Shown one piece after another: positions 26,009-34,737 of a DNA stretch of 64,000 bases. A program made the translations under genes and the position numbers. Source of the stretch: Brevibacillus formosus (GTDB lineage: Bacteria > Bacillota > Bacilli > Brevibacillales > Brevibacillaceae); NCBI RefSeq assembly GCF_003013405.1, contig NZ_PXZL01000012.1, positions 62,001 through 126,000 on the forward strand, written 5' to 3'. The number at the start of each line of letters is the position of its first letter. Positions within the stretch are counted from its first letter, which is position 1. Below the pieces are notes generated by a model. That model searched no databases and was not told the DNA's origin. It was given only the letters and a program-made list of their open reading frames with translations.

Positions 26009-27979
26009 GTGTGGGAGAACATTAAGGATTTTGCATCTACGTTCTTTGTAACAGGTGACCCACTGATTTACGGTGCGGACGTATCGATTGTACTGACCAT
26101 CATTGCAATCTTATTCGTTCTGACTAAGTATAAAAAATGGGGTTGGCTATGGCGTGAATGGTTGACTACAGTTGACCATAAGCGTATTGGTATTATGTAT
26201 TTGATCGCATCGCTTCTGATGCTGTTCCGCGGTGGGGTTGACGCCCTGCTGATGCGTGTGCAACTGGCATTCCCGAACGTAGAGTTCCTGCACTCGGATC
26301 ACTATAATGCCATCTTTACGACTCACGGTACGATCATGATTTTGTTCATGGCGATGCCGATGATGTTTGCCTTGTTTAACATGGTAGTACCGCTTCAACT
26401 CGGTGCTCGAGATGTAGCGTATCCATTCTTGAACGCACTTAGCTTCTGGCTGTTTATGCTCGGCGCGATGCTGTTCAATCTTTCGTTCGTAATCGGGGGC
26501 TCCCCAGACGCTGGTTGGTTGTCTTACCCGCCATTGTCACAAAATGAATTCAGCCCTGGACCAGGTCAGAACTTCTATATTTGGGGTATTCAAATCTCCG
26601 GTATCGGTAGTTTGGCGACAGGGATTAACTTTATCGTAACGATTCTCAAAATGCGTGCACCTGGCATGAAGCTTTCCAAAATGCCATTGTTTAGCTGGTC
26701 CGTATTGTCCAGCTGCATTATGATTATCTTCGCTTTCCCAATTTTGACTGTAACATTGGCTCTGTTGTTCCTTGACCGTTTCGCAGGTGCCCACTTCTTC
26801 ACGATGGACGGCGGCGGTAATCCGATGATGTACCTCAACCTCATCTGGATGTGGGGTCACCCTGAGGTATATATCGTAGTAGTGCCAGCTTTCGGTATTT
26901 TCTCCGAAATCGTGGCTACGTTCTCACGTAAAAAGATTTTCGGCTACAAATCAATGGTTTGGGCGATGATGATCATTGCCGTTGTATCGTTCTTTACATG
27001 GGCTCACCACTTCTTCACAATGGGTACGAGCGCAAGTGTTATCGCCTTCTTTGCGATATCAACGATGATTGTTGGGATCCCGACCGGGGTTAAGGTCTTT
27101 AACTGGCTGTTTACAATGTATCGTGGTCGGATATCCTTTAAACAACCAATGCTGTGGACCATTGCCTTTATCCCGTGCTTCGTAATTGGTGGAGCCACAG
27201 GGGTAATGCTGGCAGTAGCTCCGGCAGACTATCAGTATCACAACAGTTACTTCTTGGTTGCCCACTTCCACCAAGTATTGATCGGTGGGGTAGTGTTCGG
27301 TTACCTGGCTGGTATTTACTACTGGTGGCCAAAACTGTTCGGTTTCAAGCTCGACGAGAAACTGGGCAAATGGGGCTTCTGGTTCTGGAATATTGGTTTC
27401 TACGTGTGCTTTATGCCGCAATACGCGCTCGGCTTCATGGGTATGACTCGCCGTTACTACACATACGGTTGGGATCGCGGTTGGGCAGACCTGAACCTGG
27501 TATCCACTGTTGGGGCATTTATGATGGGTATCGGTTTCATCTTCCAAGTATGGCAAATCGCTTACAGCATCAAGCATGGTGAGCGCGACACGACAGGCGA
27601 TCCATGGAATGGTCGTACGCTGGAGTGGTCGATTCCGTCACCTGCACCGTTCTACAACTTTGCTGTTGTTCCACAAGTGAAAGAGCTCGATGACTGGTGG
27701 GAAACAAAAGAAGCAAAAGCAAATGGCACCTATAAAGAACAACCGGCCAAACTGGAGCCGATTCATATGCCGAAGAACTCGGGAATTCCGTTTATCATGT
27801 CGAACTTCTGGTTCTTGGTAGGTTTTGGTTTCACATTTGGATGGGTTTGGATGGCCGTTATTGGATTCATTGGAGTATTCGCATGTATGTGGGCACGCTC
27901 CTTCCAATACGACACGGATTATTACGTACCGGTGGAGGAAGTGCGTCGCACTGAGGCTTCACTGGGGAGGGTGGTGTAA
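26009..27979 (+). CDS. qoxB: Cytochrome aa3 quinol oxidase subunit I
   Basis: The 656-aa catalytic subunit, holding low-spin haem a and the haem a3-CuB centre. Ligand motifs are intact: TTHGTIM (haem a), WGHPEVYI (CuB His with the cross-linked Tyr), AHHFFTMG (CuB histidines) and YFLVAHFHQVLIGG (haem a3 and haem a). About 14-15 helices. It starts at GTG behind GGGAGGAGG. The D- and K-channel regions look normal, so a proton pump of type A is likely. Confidence 0.96.
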   Translation: MWENIKDFASTFFVTGDPLIYGADVSIVLTIIAILFVLTKYKKWGWLWREWLTTVDHKRIGIMYLIASLLMLFRGGVDALLMRVQLAFPNVEFLHSDHYNAIFTTHGTIMILFMAMPMMFALFNMVVPLQLGARDVAYPFLNALSFWLFMLGAMLFNLSFVIGGSPDAGWLSYPPLSQNEFSPGPGQNFYIWGIQISGIGSLATGINFIVTILKMRAPGMKLSKMPLFSWSVLSSCIMIIFAFPILTVTLALLFLDRFAGAHFFTMDGGGNPMMYLNLIWMWGHPEVYIVVVPAFGIFSEIVATFSRKKIFGYKSMVWAMMIIAVVSFFTWAHHFFTMGTSASVIAFFAISTMIVGIPTGVKVFNWLFTMYRGRISFKQPMLWTIAFIPCFVIGGATGVMLAVAPADYQYHNSYFLVAHFHQVLIGGVVFGYLAGIYYWWPKLFGFKLDEKLGKWGFWFWNIGFYVCFMPQYALGFMGMTRRYYTYGWDRGWADLNLVSTVGAFMMGIGFIFQVWQIAYSIKHGERDTTGDPWNGRTLEWSIPSPAPFYNFAVVPQVKELDDWWETKEAKANGTYKEQPAKLEPIHMPKNSGIPFIMSNFWFLVGFGFTFGWVWMAVIGFIGVFACMWARSFQYDTDYYVPVEEVRRTEASLGRVV

Positions 27980-27981
27980 CG

Positions 27982-28584
27982 ATGGCTACGAATCATGACC
28001 ATGGTCACGGCCACGACCATCATGAAGAGCATGAGCAACTTAAGGTTCTCGGTTTTTGGATTTTCGTTGTAACAGACTGCGTGTTGTTCGGTACGTTGTT
28101 TGCAACATATGCGGTAATGATGAATAGTTTTGCTGGTGGACCAACTGGACAGGAATTGTTCCAGCTGCCAGGCGTTATTGCTTCAACCTTCATCTTGTTG
28201 ACAAGTAGCTTTACCAGCGGTCTCGCTGTTCTGGCGATGAACAAAGGCAATGTCAAGCAGCTGATTGCTTGGCTGGCTGTAACCGGTCTTTTGGGACTGT
28301 CTTTCGTAGTGTTGGAAGTCACTGAGTTTATGCACTTGATGAGCGAAGGCGCAACCATGGCGACTAGCGGCTACTGGTCCGCTTTCTACACACTGGTTGG
28401 TACACACGGATTGCACGTAACGCTTGGTCTGTTCTGGATGACTGCGTTGATGATGCAGCTGAAGCGTCGTGGAATCTCTGCGGTTACTCGCCGCAAAATT
28501 ACCAACTTTAGCTTGTACTGGCACTTCCTTGACGTTGTGTGGATCTTCCTCTTCACAGTCGTTTACTTGATGGGGGTGATGTAA
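27982..28584 (+). CDS. qoxC: Cytochrome aa3 quinol oxidase subunit III
   Basis: A 200-aa, five-helix subunit III, supporting proton uptake and stability of subunit I. It starts 2 bp after qoxB. The first 18 residues are strongly His-rich (NHDHGHGHDHHEEHE), then the conserved FWIFVVTDCVLFGTLFATYAVM helix. The C-terminal YWHFLDVVWIFLFTVVYL is typical. Confidence 0.95.
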   Translation: MATNHDHGHGHDHHEEHEQLKVLGFWIFVVTDCVLFGTLFATYAVMMNSFAGGPTGQELFQLPGVIASTFILLTSSFTSGLAVLAMNKGNVKQLIAWLAVTGLLGLSFVVLEVTEFMHLMSEGATMATSGYWSAFYTLVGTHGLHVTLGLFWMTALMMQLKRRGISAVTRRKITNFSLYWHFLDVVWIFLFTVVYLMGVM

Positions 28585-28585
28585 G

Positions 28586-28903
28586 GTGGCACAACATCAA
28601 AACCATGGCGGACATCATAGTCACGGATCGATGAAAGAGTACGTAATCGGTTTTATCCTGTCGATCGTGCTCACCATTATCCCACTCGTGCTGGTCATGA
28701 ACCCGATTTTGAGTAAAACGGCGACCGTGATCTCGATCTTGGTAATGGCGGTCTTGCAGTTCGTAATTCAGTTGGTCTTCTTCATGCACATCCGCGAAGG
28801 AGAAAAACCACGCTACAACGTACAGACATTGATTCTTGGACTGGTGATTGTATTTACAATCGTTGCAGGTTCCCTCTGGATCATGTTGTTTAACAAATAT
28901 TAA
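28586..28903 (+). CDS. qoxD: Cytochrome aa3 quinol oxidase subunit IV
   Basis: A 105-aa, three-helix subunit IV needed for assembly of the oxidase. It starts with GTG 1 bp after qoxC. Like qoxC it has a His-rich N-terminus (HQNHGGHHSHG). Helix 3 (LILGLVIVFTIVAGSLWIMLF) matches family members. Confidence 0.93.
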   Translation: MAQHQNHGGHHSHGSMKEYVIGFILSIVLTIIPLVLVMNPILSKTATVISILVMAVLQFVIQLVFFMHIREGEKPRYNVQTLILGLVIVFTIVAGSLWIMLFNKY

Positions 28904-28913
28904 TCAGTTAAGA

Positions 28914-28952
28914 GCGTGGCACAGGCGATTCGTTGCTTGTGCCGCGTTTCTT
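28914..28952 (+). terminator. Terminator of qoxABCD
   Basis: GCGTGGCACAgGC...GCttGTGCCGCG followed by TTTCTTTG. Confidence 0.75.
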
Positions 28953-28976
28953 TGTTTATTTATAGCTTTCGTGGAG

Positions 28977-29179
28977 GGAAGAAGCGCATTTCCAGTCTAC
29001 GCTTCGGCCTACGCCCCGCAAAGGGGATTGACTGTCCGCTTCGGAAAAAATGGCGGGAGCGCTTCAAACCAGAAAACGCGAATGCGTTTTTGTATGTAAT
29101 AAAAGCTGAAATTCCCCGCCATTTTTTCCGAAGCTGAGTTGGGCTCCAGAGGAGCTTGGACTGGAAATGCGCTTCTTCC
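28977..29179. repeat. 203-bp nested palindromic element (MITE-like)
   Basis: A perfect 21-bp inverted repeat begins GGAAGAAGCGCATTTCC at 28977-28997 and returns at 29159-29179. Inside it a perfect 19-bp inverted repeat, CTTCGGAAAAAATGGCGGG (29039-29057), returns at 29115-29133. Further perfect hairpins lie within: CCCC/GGGG (about 29014-29025), AAAACGC/GCGTTTT (29073-29090) and GCTCC/GGAGC (about 29143-29155). It contains no plausible gene. The layout suggests a miniature inverted-repeat element or large palindromic repeat. No target-site duplication was obvious. Confidence 0.75.
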
Positions 29180-29308
29180 TACGCGGCTTTTCAATCATCC
29201 AATGAAAGTCATTCAGGAAGGTGAAAAATTCTTTAACTGGTAACAGTCTCTTCTTGCAGATATAATAGAAAGAATTTTACGCCAAAATGTGCAAGGGGAG
29301 TGAAGTCG

Positions 29309-29839
29309 ATGGCTGGGCAACTGTATTTAATGAAGCCTTGTGCAGAACTTCAAGCAGAGTATATTTCCTTTTACGAAGAGTGGAAAGAAAGCGGAGAACC
29401 TATCGTACCGTGGGTGGTGGATCGGGAGCCCTATGATTTTCCTGCGTATCTGGAATTTCTGGAGAGTGAGAGCAGCGAGGAAAATCTTCAGGATGGCTAT
29501 GTTCCTCATTCGACGTATTGGCTCATGAATGAGGAGCGGCGCATAGTGGGGGTGGTGAATATTCGGCATCGTCTCAACGATCGTCTACGCAAAAACAGCG
29601 GGCATATCGGATATGGAATTCGGCCTTCCGAGAGACGCAAAGGATATGCGACGGAAATTTTAGCGCAAGCCTTAAATATTACGAGCGAGTTAGGTATTAA
29701 CGAAGTATTGGTGATTTGTGATTATGATAATGTTGGATCGGAAAAAACGATTCGGAAGAACGGGGGTGTTTTTGAGTCAGAATGTACAGACGACGATGGA
29801 TTGGTCATTCGTCGCTTCTGGATTAAGCGATCTTCGTAA
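29309..29839 (+). CDS. GNAT N-acetyltransferase (COG3981-like)
   Basis: A 176-aa acetyltransferase. The acetyl-CoA loop is IGYGIRPSERRKGYATEILAQAL (RRKGYA), followed by VLVICDYDNVGSEKTIRKNGGVFE, the segment that in this subgroup marks residues displaced from the substrate pocket. The ATG at 29309 is preceded by GGGGAG at 8 bp; a GTG three codons earlier is the alternative. Acceptor unknown. Confidence 0.87.
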   Translation: MAGQLYLMKPCAELQAEYISFYEEWKESGEPIVPWVVDREPYDFPAYLEFLESESSEENLQDGYVPHSTYWLMNEERRIVGVVNIRHRLNDRLRKNSGHIGYGIRPSERRKGYATEILAQALNITSELGINEVLVICDYDNVGSEKTIRKNGGVFESECTDDDGLVIRRFWIKRSS

Positions 29840-29843
29840 ATGA

Positions 29844-29893
29844 AGAGGGCTATCTCATTGTCCGTTACAAGACGCTTCAGATAGCCCTTTCCC
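29844..29893. terminator. Convergent terminator
   Basis: AGGGCTATCT...AGATAGCCCTTT hairpin between the acetyltransferase and the convergent gene ending at 29897. Confidence 0.7.
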
Positions 29894-29896
29894 TGT

Positions 29897-30430
29897 TTAT
29901 TCGTCTACCTTGTATGCAATCAACTTGCGTACCCATTGCTCCATCTCGTCAAGAATATAGTCTGGGGGTGGGGTTTTTCCGTCCTTTTTTGGGAGGACGA
30001 GCCATTGTAATGGTTTTGGGACATGGAGGATTTTCCCAAGAAGTTGTATCCCTTGATCGTCACTAATGATATCTCGTAAAAAGATGAACATTCGCTTGTC
30101 TAATGTATGGATGAGCTTACCTTCATATTTTGTATCGGAGATCGTAACGCAAGGGTGGCCATGTCGCTCAATATTGCCTAATACTTCAACCCACACAAAA
30201 TCATACAACTGAGAAAGTTCAGCTTCAAGGAGACCGGGATCTTTAATAGGGACTGGATATGTGGAAGAGTAGGAACGATCAAAAAAAATCTCTGGGTCCA
30301 TCTCCATATAGTCTAATACTACCTTGCAAGATGCAGCTTGTTTGTTTTCATGGGTGTATAAAATCTCCCGGACTTTGTTGCAATCAATTTTTTTGCCAAT
30401 CACAAAGCCGATTCGCAGTTCGATTGTCAT
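29897..30430 (-). CDS. Hypothetical cytoplasmic protein next to secreted YpjP-like protein
   Basis: A 177-aa protein without signal or membrane segments. It has an N-terminal beta-alpha pattern (IELRIGFVIGKKIDCNKVREILYTH) and a C-terminal helix (DYILDEMEQWVRKLIAYKVDE). TAAGGAGTGA precedes the ATG. It follows the secreted protein gene by 49 bp in the same direction, the position an immunity or accessory protein would hold, but no known immunity family is recognised. Its base composition is lower in GC than its flanks. Confidence 0.7.
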   Translation of the reverse strand: MTIELRIGFVIGKKIDCNKVREILYTHENKQAASCKVVLDYMEMDPEIFFDRSYSSTYPVPIKDPGLLEAELSQLYDFVWVEVLGNIERHGHPCVTISDTKYEGKLIHTLDKRMFIFLRDIISDDQGIQLLGKILHVPKPLQWLVLPKKDGKTPPPDYILDEMEQWVRKLIAYKVDE

Positions 30431-30479
30431 TCACTCCTTATTTAGAAGAGAAAATCGAAGTACCCCAATTATCGATACA

Positions 30480-31358
30480 TTAATCTTCTCCCCAATGTTC
30501 TGGAAATTGATTTTTTCTCGTAATTTTAGTTTGACCATGATGCCACTTAAAATTATCATCTCTTTTATGCCAATGGAAGTCTATGCTTAAACCTTCATCT
30601 ACTCTTTTCATATGAAATCTCAATAAGTCTTTTCCCGTCCTCTTGTTTATTATATCGAAAACTTTTTCTCCTTGGATAATGCCATTTCTAGCGCTTTTGG
30701 ACTCCGGACCGTCATAATCAATATCCCCATCATATTGTTCGTGCAAGGCTTCAACTTCTGCCCATATTTCAGACTCTATTCTTTCTTCAAATTCATCATA
30801 AGCCATTCTTTGTATCCTTTTCCCCATTTTTTTCTTGACTGCTTCTTTAAGAGCAAATCTTAATAAAATGGGTAATATGGTAGGTTGAACTTTTTCTTCG
30901 CTTCTAAAACTTGAGCCACTTTGCAATAGTAGAGTTTCCGTTATTTCAGGCAATACCGAATGCTTTTCAGCTATTTGCTCTTTTACGTCATTAACCAATT
31001 TGTTCAGCTTTTTTTCATCATCTTGACTGGTGGAAAAATACTCTTCCAAGTCTCTTTTCAAATTATCTTCAAGTGAAGTCTTTTCTAAAAATGCTTCTTG
31101 AAGATCCCTATCGGATTTCATTCCTTTTAGAACAAGGTCTAGGTTGTCGAAAGTATCGGTAAGTGATTTTTCAAGATCATCTTTGTCTTCTGACATGACC
31201 TCATTTGAAAATTCGTATTGAAGCATTTCATTCACGGATGATTTGGTTAATACATCTGTCTCAGCAGCAAAACTAGAGGTAAGAACAGTGCTGAATAGCA
31301 TCATTGAGGCAAGAGAGGTTAAAAATAATCTTTTTCCTTTTTTGATAAAATCAATCAT
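30480..31358 (-). CDS. Secreted YpjP-like protein
   Basis: A 292-aa protein with a clear signal peptide (KKGKRLFLTSLASMMLFSTVLTSSFAAE). A long charged helical region (about 35-170) is followed by a C-terminal domain ending RFHMKRVDEGLSIDFHWHKRDDNFKWHHG...PEHW. That His/Trp-rich ending resembles Bacillus YpjP (FHVRRD...FNFHYH...HHD...PPRW). The function of YpjP is unknown. The gene is AT-rich compared with the surroundings, which suggests acquisition. A toxin-like secreted effector is possible, but no catalytic motif can be named. Confidence 0.75.
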   Translation of the reverse strand: MIDFIKKGKRLFLTSLASMMLFSTVLTSSFAAETDVLTKSSVNEMLQYEFSNEVMSEDKDDLEKSLTDTFDNLDLVLKGMKSDRDLQEAFLEKTSLEDNLKRDLEEYFSTSQDDEKKLNKLVNDVKEQIAEKHSVLPEITETLLLQSGSSFRSEEKVQPTILPILLRFALKEAVKKKMGKRIQRMAYDEFEERIESEIWAEVEALHEQYDGDIDYDGPESKSARNGIIQGEKVFDIINKRTGKDLLRFHMKRVDEGLSIDFHWHKRDDNFKWHHGQTKITRKNQFPEHWGED

Positions 31359-31583
31359 TCTAATCCTCCTATTTCAAATATTTACCAATTAATAGAGTAA
31401 TATAAACTTGTGCTTATATCAATTGTTTTTTGAATATTGTGTTGCATTGAAAATAAATAAAGGTGTATTCCGTTCGAAGCTAAATAAAAATCACTGGATA
31501 AACTAGTTAATAGATATTGCCACATTTATCATACTTAGTATATAATTATGTTGTGAAAGTTATTTTGGAAGGGAGAGATTTCT

Positions 31584-32153
31584 TTGTTTGATATCGTAAT
31601 TATTGGAGCAGGCCCGGCAGGAGGGAGTGCAGCGTTGTTTGCTGCAAAAGCAGGTAAGAAGACGTTGCTGATTGATAATGACAAAAGCATGACCAAGCGC
31701 GCGTGGATGGAAAATCACTACGGCATCATGGAAATCTCCGGTCCAGATCTCATTGAAATTGGTAAAAAGCAAGCAGCGAAATTCGGTGCGGAGCTGGTAG
31801 CCGATCAAGTCAGCAATATCACCAAAACAGAGCAAGGCTTACTTGTAGAGACAGCGGAAAAAGGCAGCTTTGAGGCTAAGCATGTGATTCTTGCAACTGG
31901 AGCGCTCGTGACTTTGGCAGAAGCGATTGGGGTGAAAACCAAGGAAGGTACAGAGCCGCGGATCAAAACCGTTGTCGATGTCGATGCACAAGGAAAGACG
32001 AACATCGAAGGAATTTGGGCAGCAGGTACGTGCGCGGGCGTGAGCGTACATACGATTATTACATCTGGTGATGGCGCCAAGGTGGCAATTAACATCATCA
32101 GCGAATTGAACGGCGAGCGTTACGTCGATCACGATGTTTTGAAAACAAACTAA
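31584..32153 (+). CDS. Half-size FAD-dependent oxidoreductase (thioredoxin reductase fold)
   Basis: A 189-aa protein resembling only the FAD domain of thioredoxin-reductase-like enzymes. The N-terminal GAGPAGGSAALFAAKAG dinucleotide motif is intact. The redox CxxC and the NADPH domain are missing (about 190 instead of 310 residues). In the second FAD motif the usual AAGD reads AAGTCAG, so the Asp that binds the FAD ribityl chain is replaced. TTG start with AAGGGAGAG. It could be an electron-transfer partner or a non-enzymatic flavoprotein. Confidence 0.82.
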   Translation: MFDIVIIGAGPAGGSAALFAAKAGKKTLLIDNDKSMTKRAWMENHYGIMEISGPDLIEIGKKQAAKFGAELVADQVSNITKTEQGLLVETAEKGSFEAKHVILATGALVTLAEAIGVKTKEGTEPRIKTVVDVDAQGKTNIEGIWAAGTCAGVSVHTIITSGDGAKVAINIISELNGERYVDHDVLKTN

Positions 32154-32159
32154 TCAGTT

Positions 32160-32203
32160 TAGAAACACCTTCTTACCTTTGTAAAGAAGGTGTTTCCTTT
32201 TTT
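32160..32203 (+). terminator. Terminator before blaR1
   Basis: GAAACACCTTCTT pairs with AAGAAGGTGTTTC, followed by CTTTTTTTC. Confidence 0.85.
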
Positions 32204-32380
32204 CTTCCAATCGACGATAACTTGTATCGTGATCTCGTTTTTGACATAATGAAGCTAATTGTGCTAATCAACGTGAAGAATCCTGTCAGGTTCAAGAGTG
32301 TTCCTCTTGCTTTGGAAAATTGATGCGGATTCTATTTTTATCTAGATTGCCCTATGTAAGAAGGGAGGGAGGCAGGTAGC

Positions 32381-34150
32381 ATGTCTGTCAATCATGTGGT
32401 GATAAGCTTGATCGTTTCTTCCTGCACGATTGCGCTTATTTTCTTGATTCGAAAAGTATTTCGCTCCCATCTGTCGGCTAAATGGAAATACCATTTGTGG
32501 TTTCTCTTGTTGGTCGCTTTGACGCCAGCTTTTATCCCGAATTCCTTTTTTGATTTTGGAAATCTTTTTGTTTCAGACATGAATCAGCGTATGGTAGCTG
32601 GCAGCTCGACGCTCGCTGCGCAAGCTCCTGTGTTTGAAAATGCGAATTGGGTACAGGATTTAACGTTGTCGGTAAGTCGCTATACACCAGACTCCTTTCC
32701 TGCGATTTTGGTCAGCATATGGGTAGTCGGCATGATCGTTTGTGCTTCCATCACGTTATCAGCCTGGTTAAAAATCCAGCAGATCAAGCGGACTGCATCT
32801 GTGATCACCAATCAAGAAATCATCGATTTATTTGAACAATGCAAGAAGGATGTAAAAATAACGCGGCATATCGTGTTGGCACAATCCAATCAGGTCAAGT
32901 CTCCGATGACGTTTGGCGTTTTTAAGACGTATGTAGTCCTTCCCAGTCATTTTGATGAATGGCTGTCGATCAATGAAATGAAATATATCTTTTTGCATGA
33001 ACTGATGCACCAAAAAAACCATGATATCGTCATGAACTATGTGACGGTGGTGTATCAGCTTTTGTATTGGTTCCATCCTTTAGTTTGGCTGGCTTTTCGG
33101 GAAATGAGAGTGGACCGTGAAATTGCTTGTGATGTGGCTGTATTAAATTTTTTAGACAAGCGAAATTATTTGGAATATGGTCATACCATCATTAAGTTTT
33201 TGGATAAAGAAAGTCGAGCCGGAAATGTCGTTTTGGCCAATCAGTTAAACGGTTCCAAGAAGGCTGTGAAAAAACGAATCGAGAACATCGCATCTCACAA
33301 GGCCGAGTCAAAGCTGTTGCAGTTGAAAAGTACAGTCATTTTTTCCGTGGTGGTCGTATTGGTTGTCAGTCAGGTTCTTGTTGGTTCCGCATTAGCCGAC
33401 GATCGCAGCCGCTATCATTTTCAAGATGATCGAACCATTTACGAGGATTTGGACAACTATTTCCGTGGTTTTGAAGGCAGTTTTGTCTTATATGATTTGA
33501 AAGCCGACCAGTATCGGATTTACAACGAGGCAGGAAGTACACAACGAGTTTCACCCAACTCCACCTACAAGATTTTTCTCTCCTTGTTTGGTTTGGAGAC
33601 CGGTGTGATTTCGAGCGAAGATTCCCTGTTAAAATGGGATGGAATCCACTATCCATATGAGCAGTGGAACCGGGATCAAGATCTATTTACAGCGATGCGA
33701 AACTCCACGAACTGGTATTTTAAAGAGATGGATAAGAGCATCTCTCCGGATATGATTCAAGCTTTTCTGGAACAATTGAACTACGGGAATTCCAATACAG
33801 CTGGTGGAATCGGCGAATATTGGATAGAATCTTCCTTGAAGATTTCTCCGGTGGAGCAGGTACAATTATTAAAAGCGTTCTATACAAACCAGTTTGGCTT
33901 TCAAGAAAACAATATCCAGACGGTGAAAGACTCCATTCGGTTATCGAAAAAGGCGGACTCGATTCTTTCCGGAAAAACAGGTACGGGCACCGTCAATCAA
34001 AAAGATGTGAACGGTTGGTTTGTCGGATATGTAGAGAACAAGGAAGGCACCTACTTCTTTGCTACCAATATACAAAGCGAAGCTGACGCGAATGGACCTG
34101 CAGCAGCAGAAATAACCTTATCTATTTTGAAAGCGAAAGGTCTCTACTAG
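32381..34150 (+). CDS. blaR1: BlaR1-type beta-lactam sensor-transducer
   Basis: A 589-aa membrane receptor. The N-terminal part has four helices and an M56 metalloprotease with HELMH near residue 206. The extracellular C-terminal domain is class D-like with NSTYK near 394 and KTGTG near 530, where a beta-lactam acylates the Ser. Acylation activates the protease and leads to loss of BlaI. Unlike many loci the order is blaR1-blaI. I see no BlaI operator upstream of it, so its own control may differ from that of the beta-lactamase. Confidence 0.93.
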   Translation: MSVNHVVISLIVSSCTIALIFLIRKVFRSHLSAKWKYHLWFLLLVALTPAFIPNSFFDFGNLFVSDMNQRMVAGSSTLAAQAPVFENANWVQDLTLSVSRYTPDSFPAILVSIWVVGMIVCASITLSAWLKIQQIKRTASVITNQEIIDLFEQCKKDVKITRHIVLAQSNQVKSPMTFGVFKTYVVLPSHFDEWLSINEMKYIFLHELMHQKNHDIVMNYVTVVYQLLYWFHPLVWLAFREMRVDREIACDVAVLNFLDKRNYLEYGHTIIKFLDKESRAGNVVLANQLNGSKKAVKKRIENIASHKAESKLLQLKSTVIFSVVVVLVVSQVLVGSALADDRSRYHFQDDRTIYEDLDNYFRGFEGSFVLYDLKADQYRIYNEAGSTQRVSPNSTYKIFLSLFGLETGVISSEDSLLKWDGIHYPYEQWNRDQDLFTAMRNSTNWYFKEMDKSISPDMIQAFLEQLNYGNSNTAGGIGEYWIESSLKISPVEQVQLLKAFYTNQFGFQENNIQTVKDSIRLSKKADSILSGKTGTGTVNQKDVNGWFVGYVENKEGTYFFATNIQSEADANGPAAAEITLSILKAKGLY

Positions 34151-34193
34151 CCTTTGCTCCTACAGTCATTATTTTCGAAAGGGGGAGACTTCA

Positions 34194-34592
34194 GTGTCTA
34201 CATCCATGCCAAGTATTTCAGAAGCGGAATGGCGAGTCATGAACGTGCTATGGGAAAAGTCGCCGCAGACGGCCAACGAAATTATTTCCTCCTTGCAAGG
34301 TCAAACAGATTGGAACCCAAAAACAGTACGTACTCTTTTGAATCGTTTGGTTCAAAAAAATGCTGTTGGCGTCAATCAAAACCAAAGAGTCTATACATTT
34401 TATCCGTTGTACTCACAAAATGAATGCCAGCACGCCGAGGCACAGTCATTTTTGCAGCGGATTTACAGCGGCGCTCTAAAATCGATGTTGGTTCAGTTCA
34501 TCCAGAAGGAATCTTTATCGGACGAGGAGATTCAGGAGTTGCGTTCCATATTGGATGCGAAACAAGCATCGACTGAGCATCCTAAAAAATAA
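34194..34592 (+). CDS. blaI: BlaI-type repressor
   Basis: A 132-aa BlaI/MecI family repressor with an N-terminal winged helix (SEAEWRVMNVLWEKSPQTANEIISSLQGQTDWNPKTVRTLLNRLVQKN) and a C-terminal helical dimerisation part (about 85-125). GTG start behind AAAGGGGGAG. It lies 43 bp after blaR1, and operators of the expected type sit downstream, in front of the class A beta-lactamase. Confidence 0.93.
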   Translation: MSTSMPSISEAEWRVMNVLWEKSPQTANEIISSLQGQTDWNPKTVRTLLNRLVQKNAVGVNQNQRVYTFYPLYSQNECQHAEAQSFLQRIYSGALKSMLVQFIQKESLSDEEIQELRSILDAKQASTEHPKK

Positions 34593-34593
34593 A

Positions 34594-34665
34594 GCACGCC
34601 CTTTCAAGCTGATTTGGAAAAACCATTTACGGTTATCCAGTTTGCTTGACAGGGCGTCTTTTTTT
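34594..34665 (+). terminator. Terminator of blaR1-blaI
   Basis: GCACGCCCTttCAAGC pairs with GCTTGacAGGGCGTC across a long loop, followed by TTTTTTT. It separates the sensor unit from the beta-lactamase unit. Confidence 0.7.
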
Positions 34666-34708
34666 CAAGAAAGGCTGGATGCAGCTCTTTTTCTTGCATA
34701 AAAGGAGA

Positions 34709-34737
34709 TTGACAATAGTGGATTACACGTGTAATAT
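34709..34737 (+). promoter_or_regulatory. Promoter of the class A beta-lactamase
   Basis: TTGACA (34709-34714), 17-bp spacer, TAATAT (34732-34737). The first BlaI-type operator occupies the spacer and part of the -10, so repression by occlusion is expected. Confidence 0.75.
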
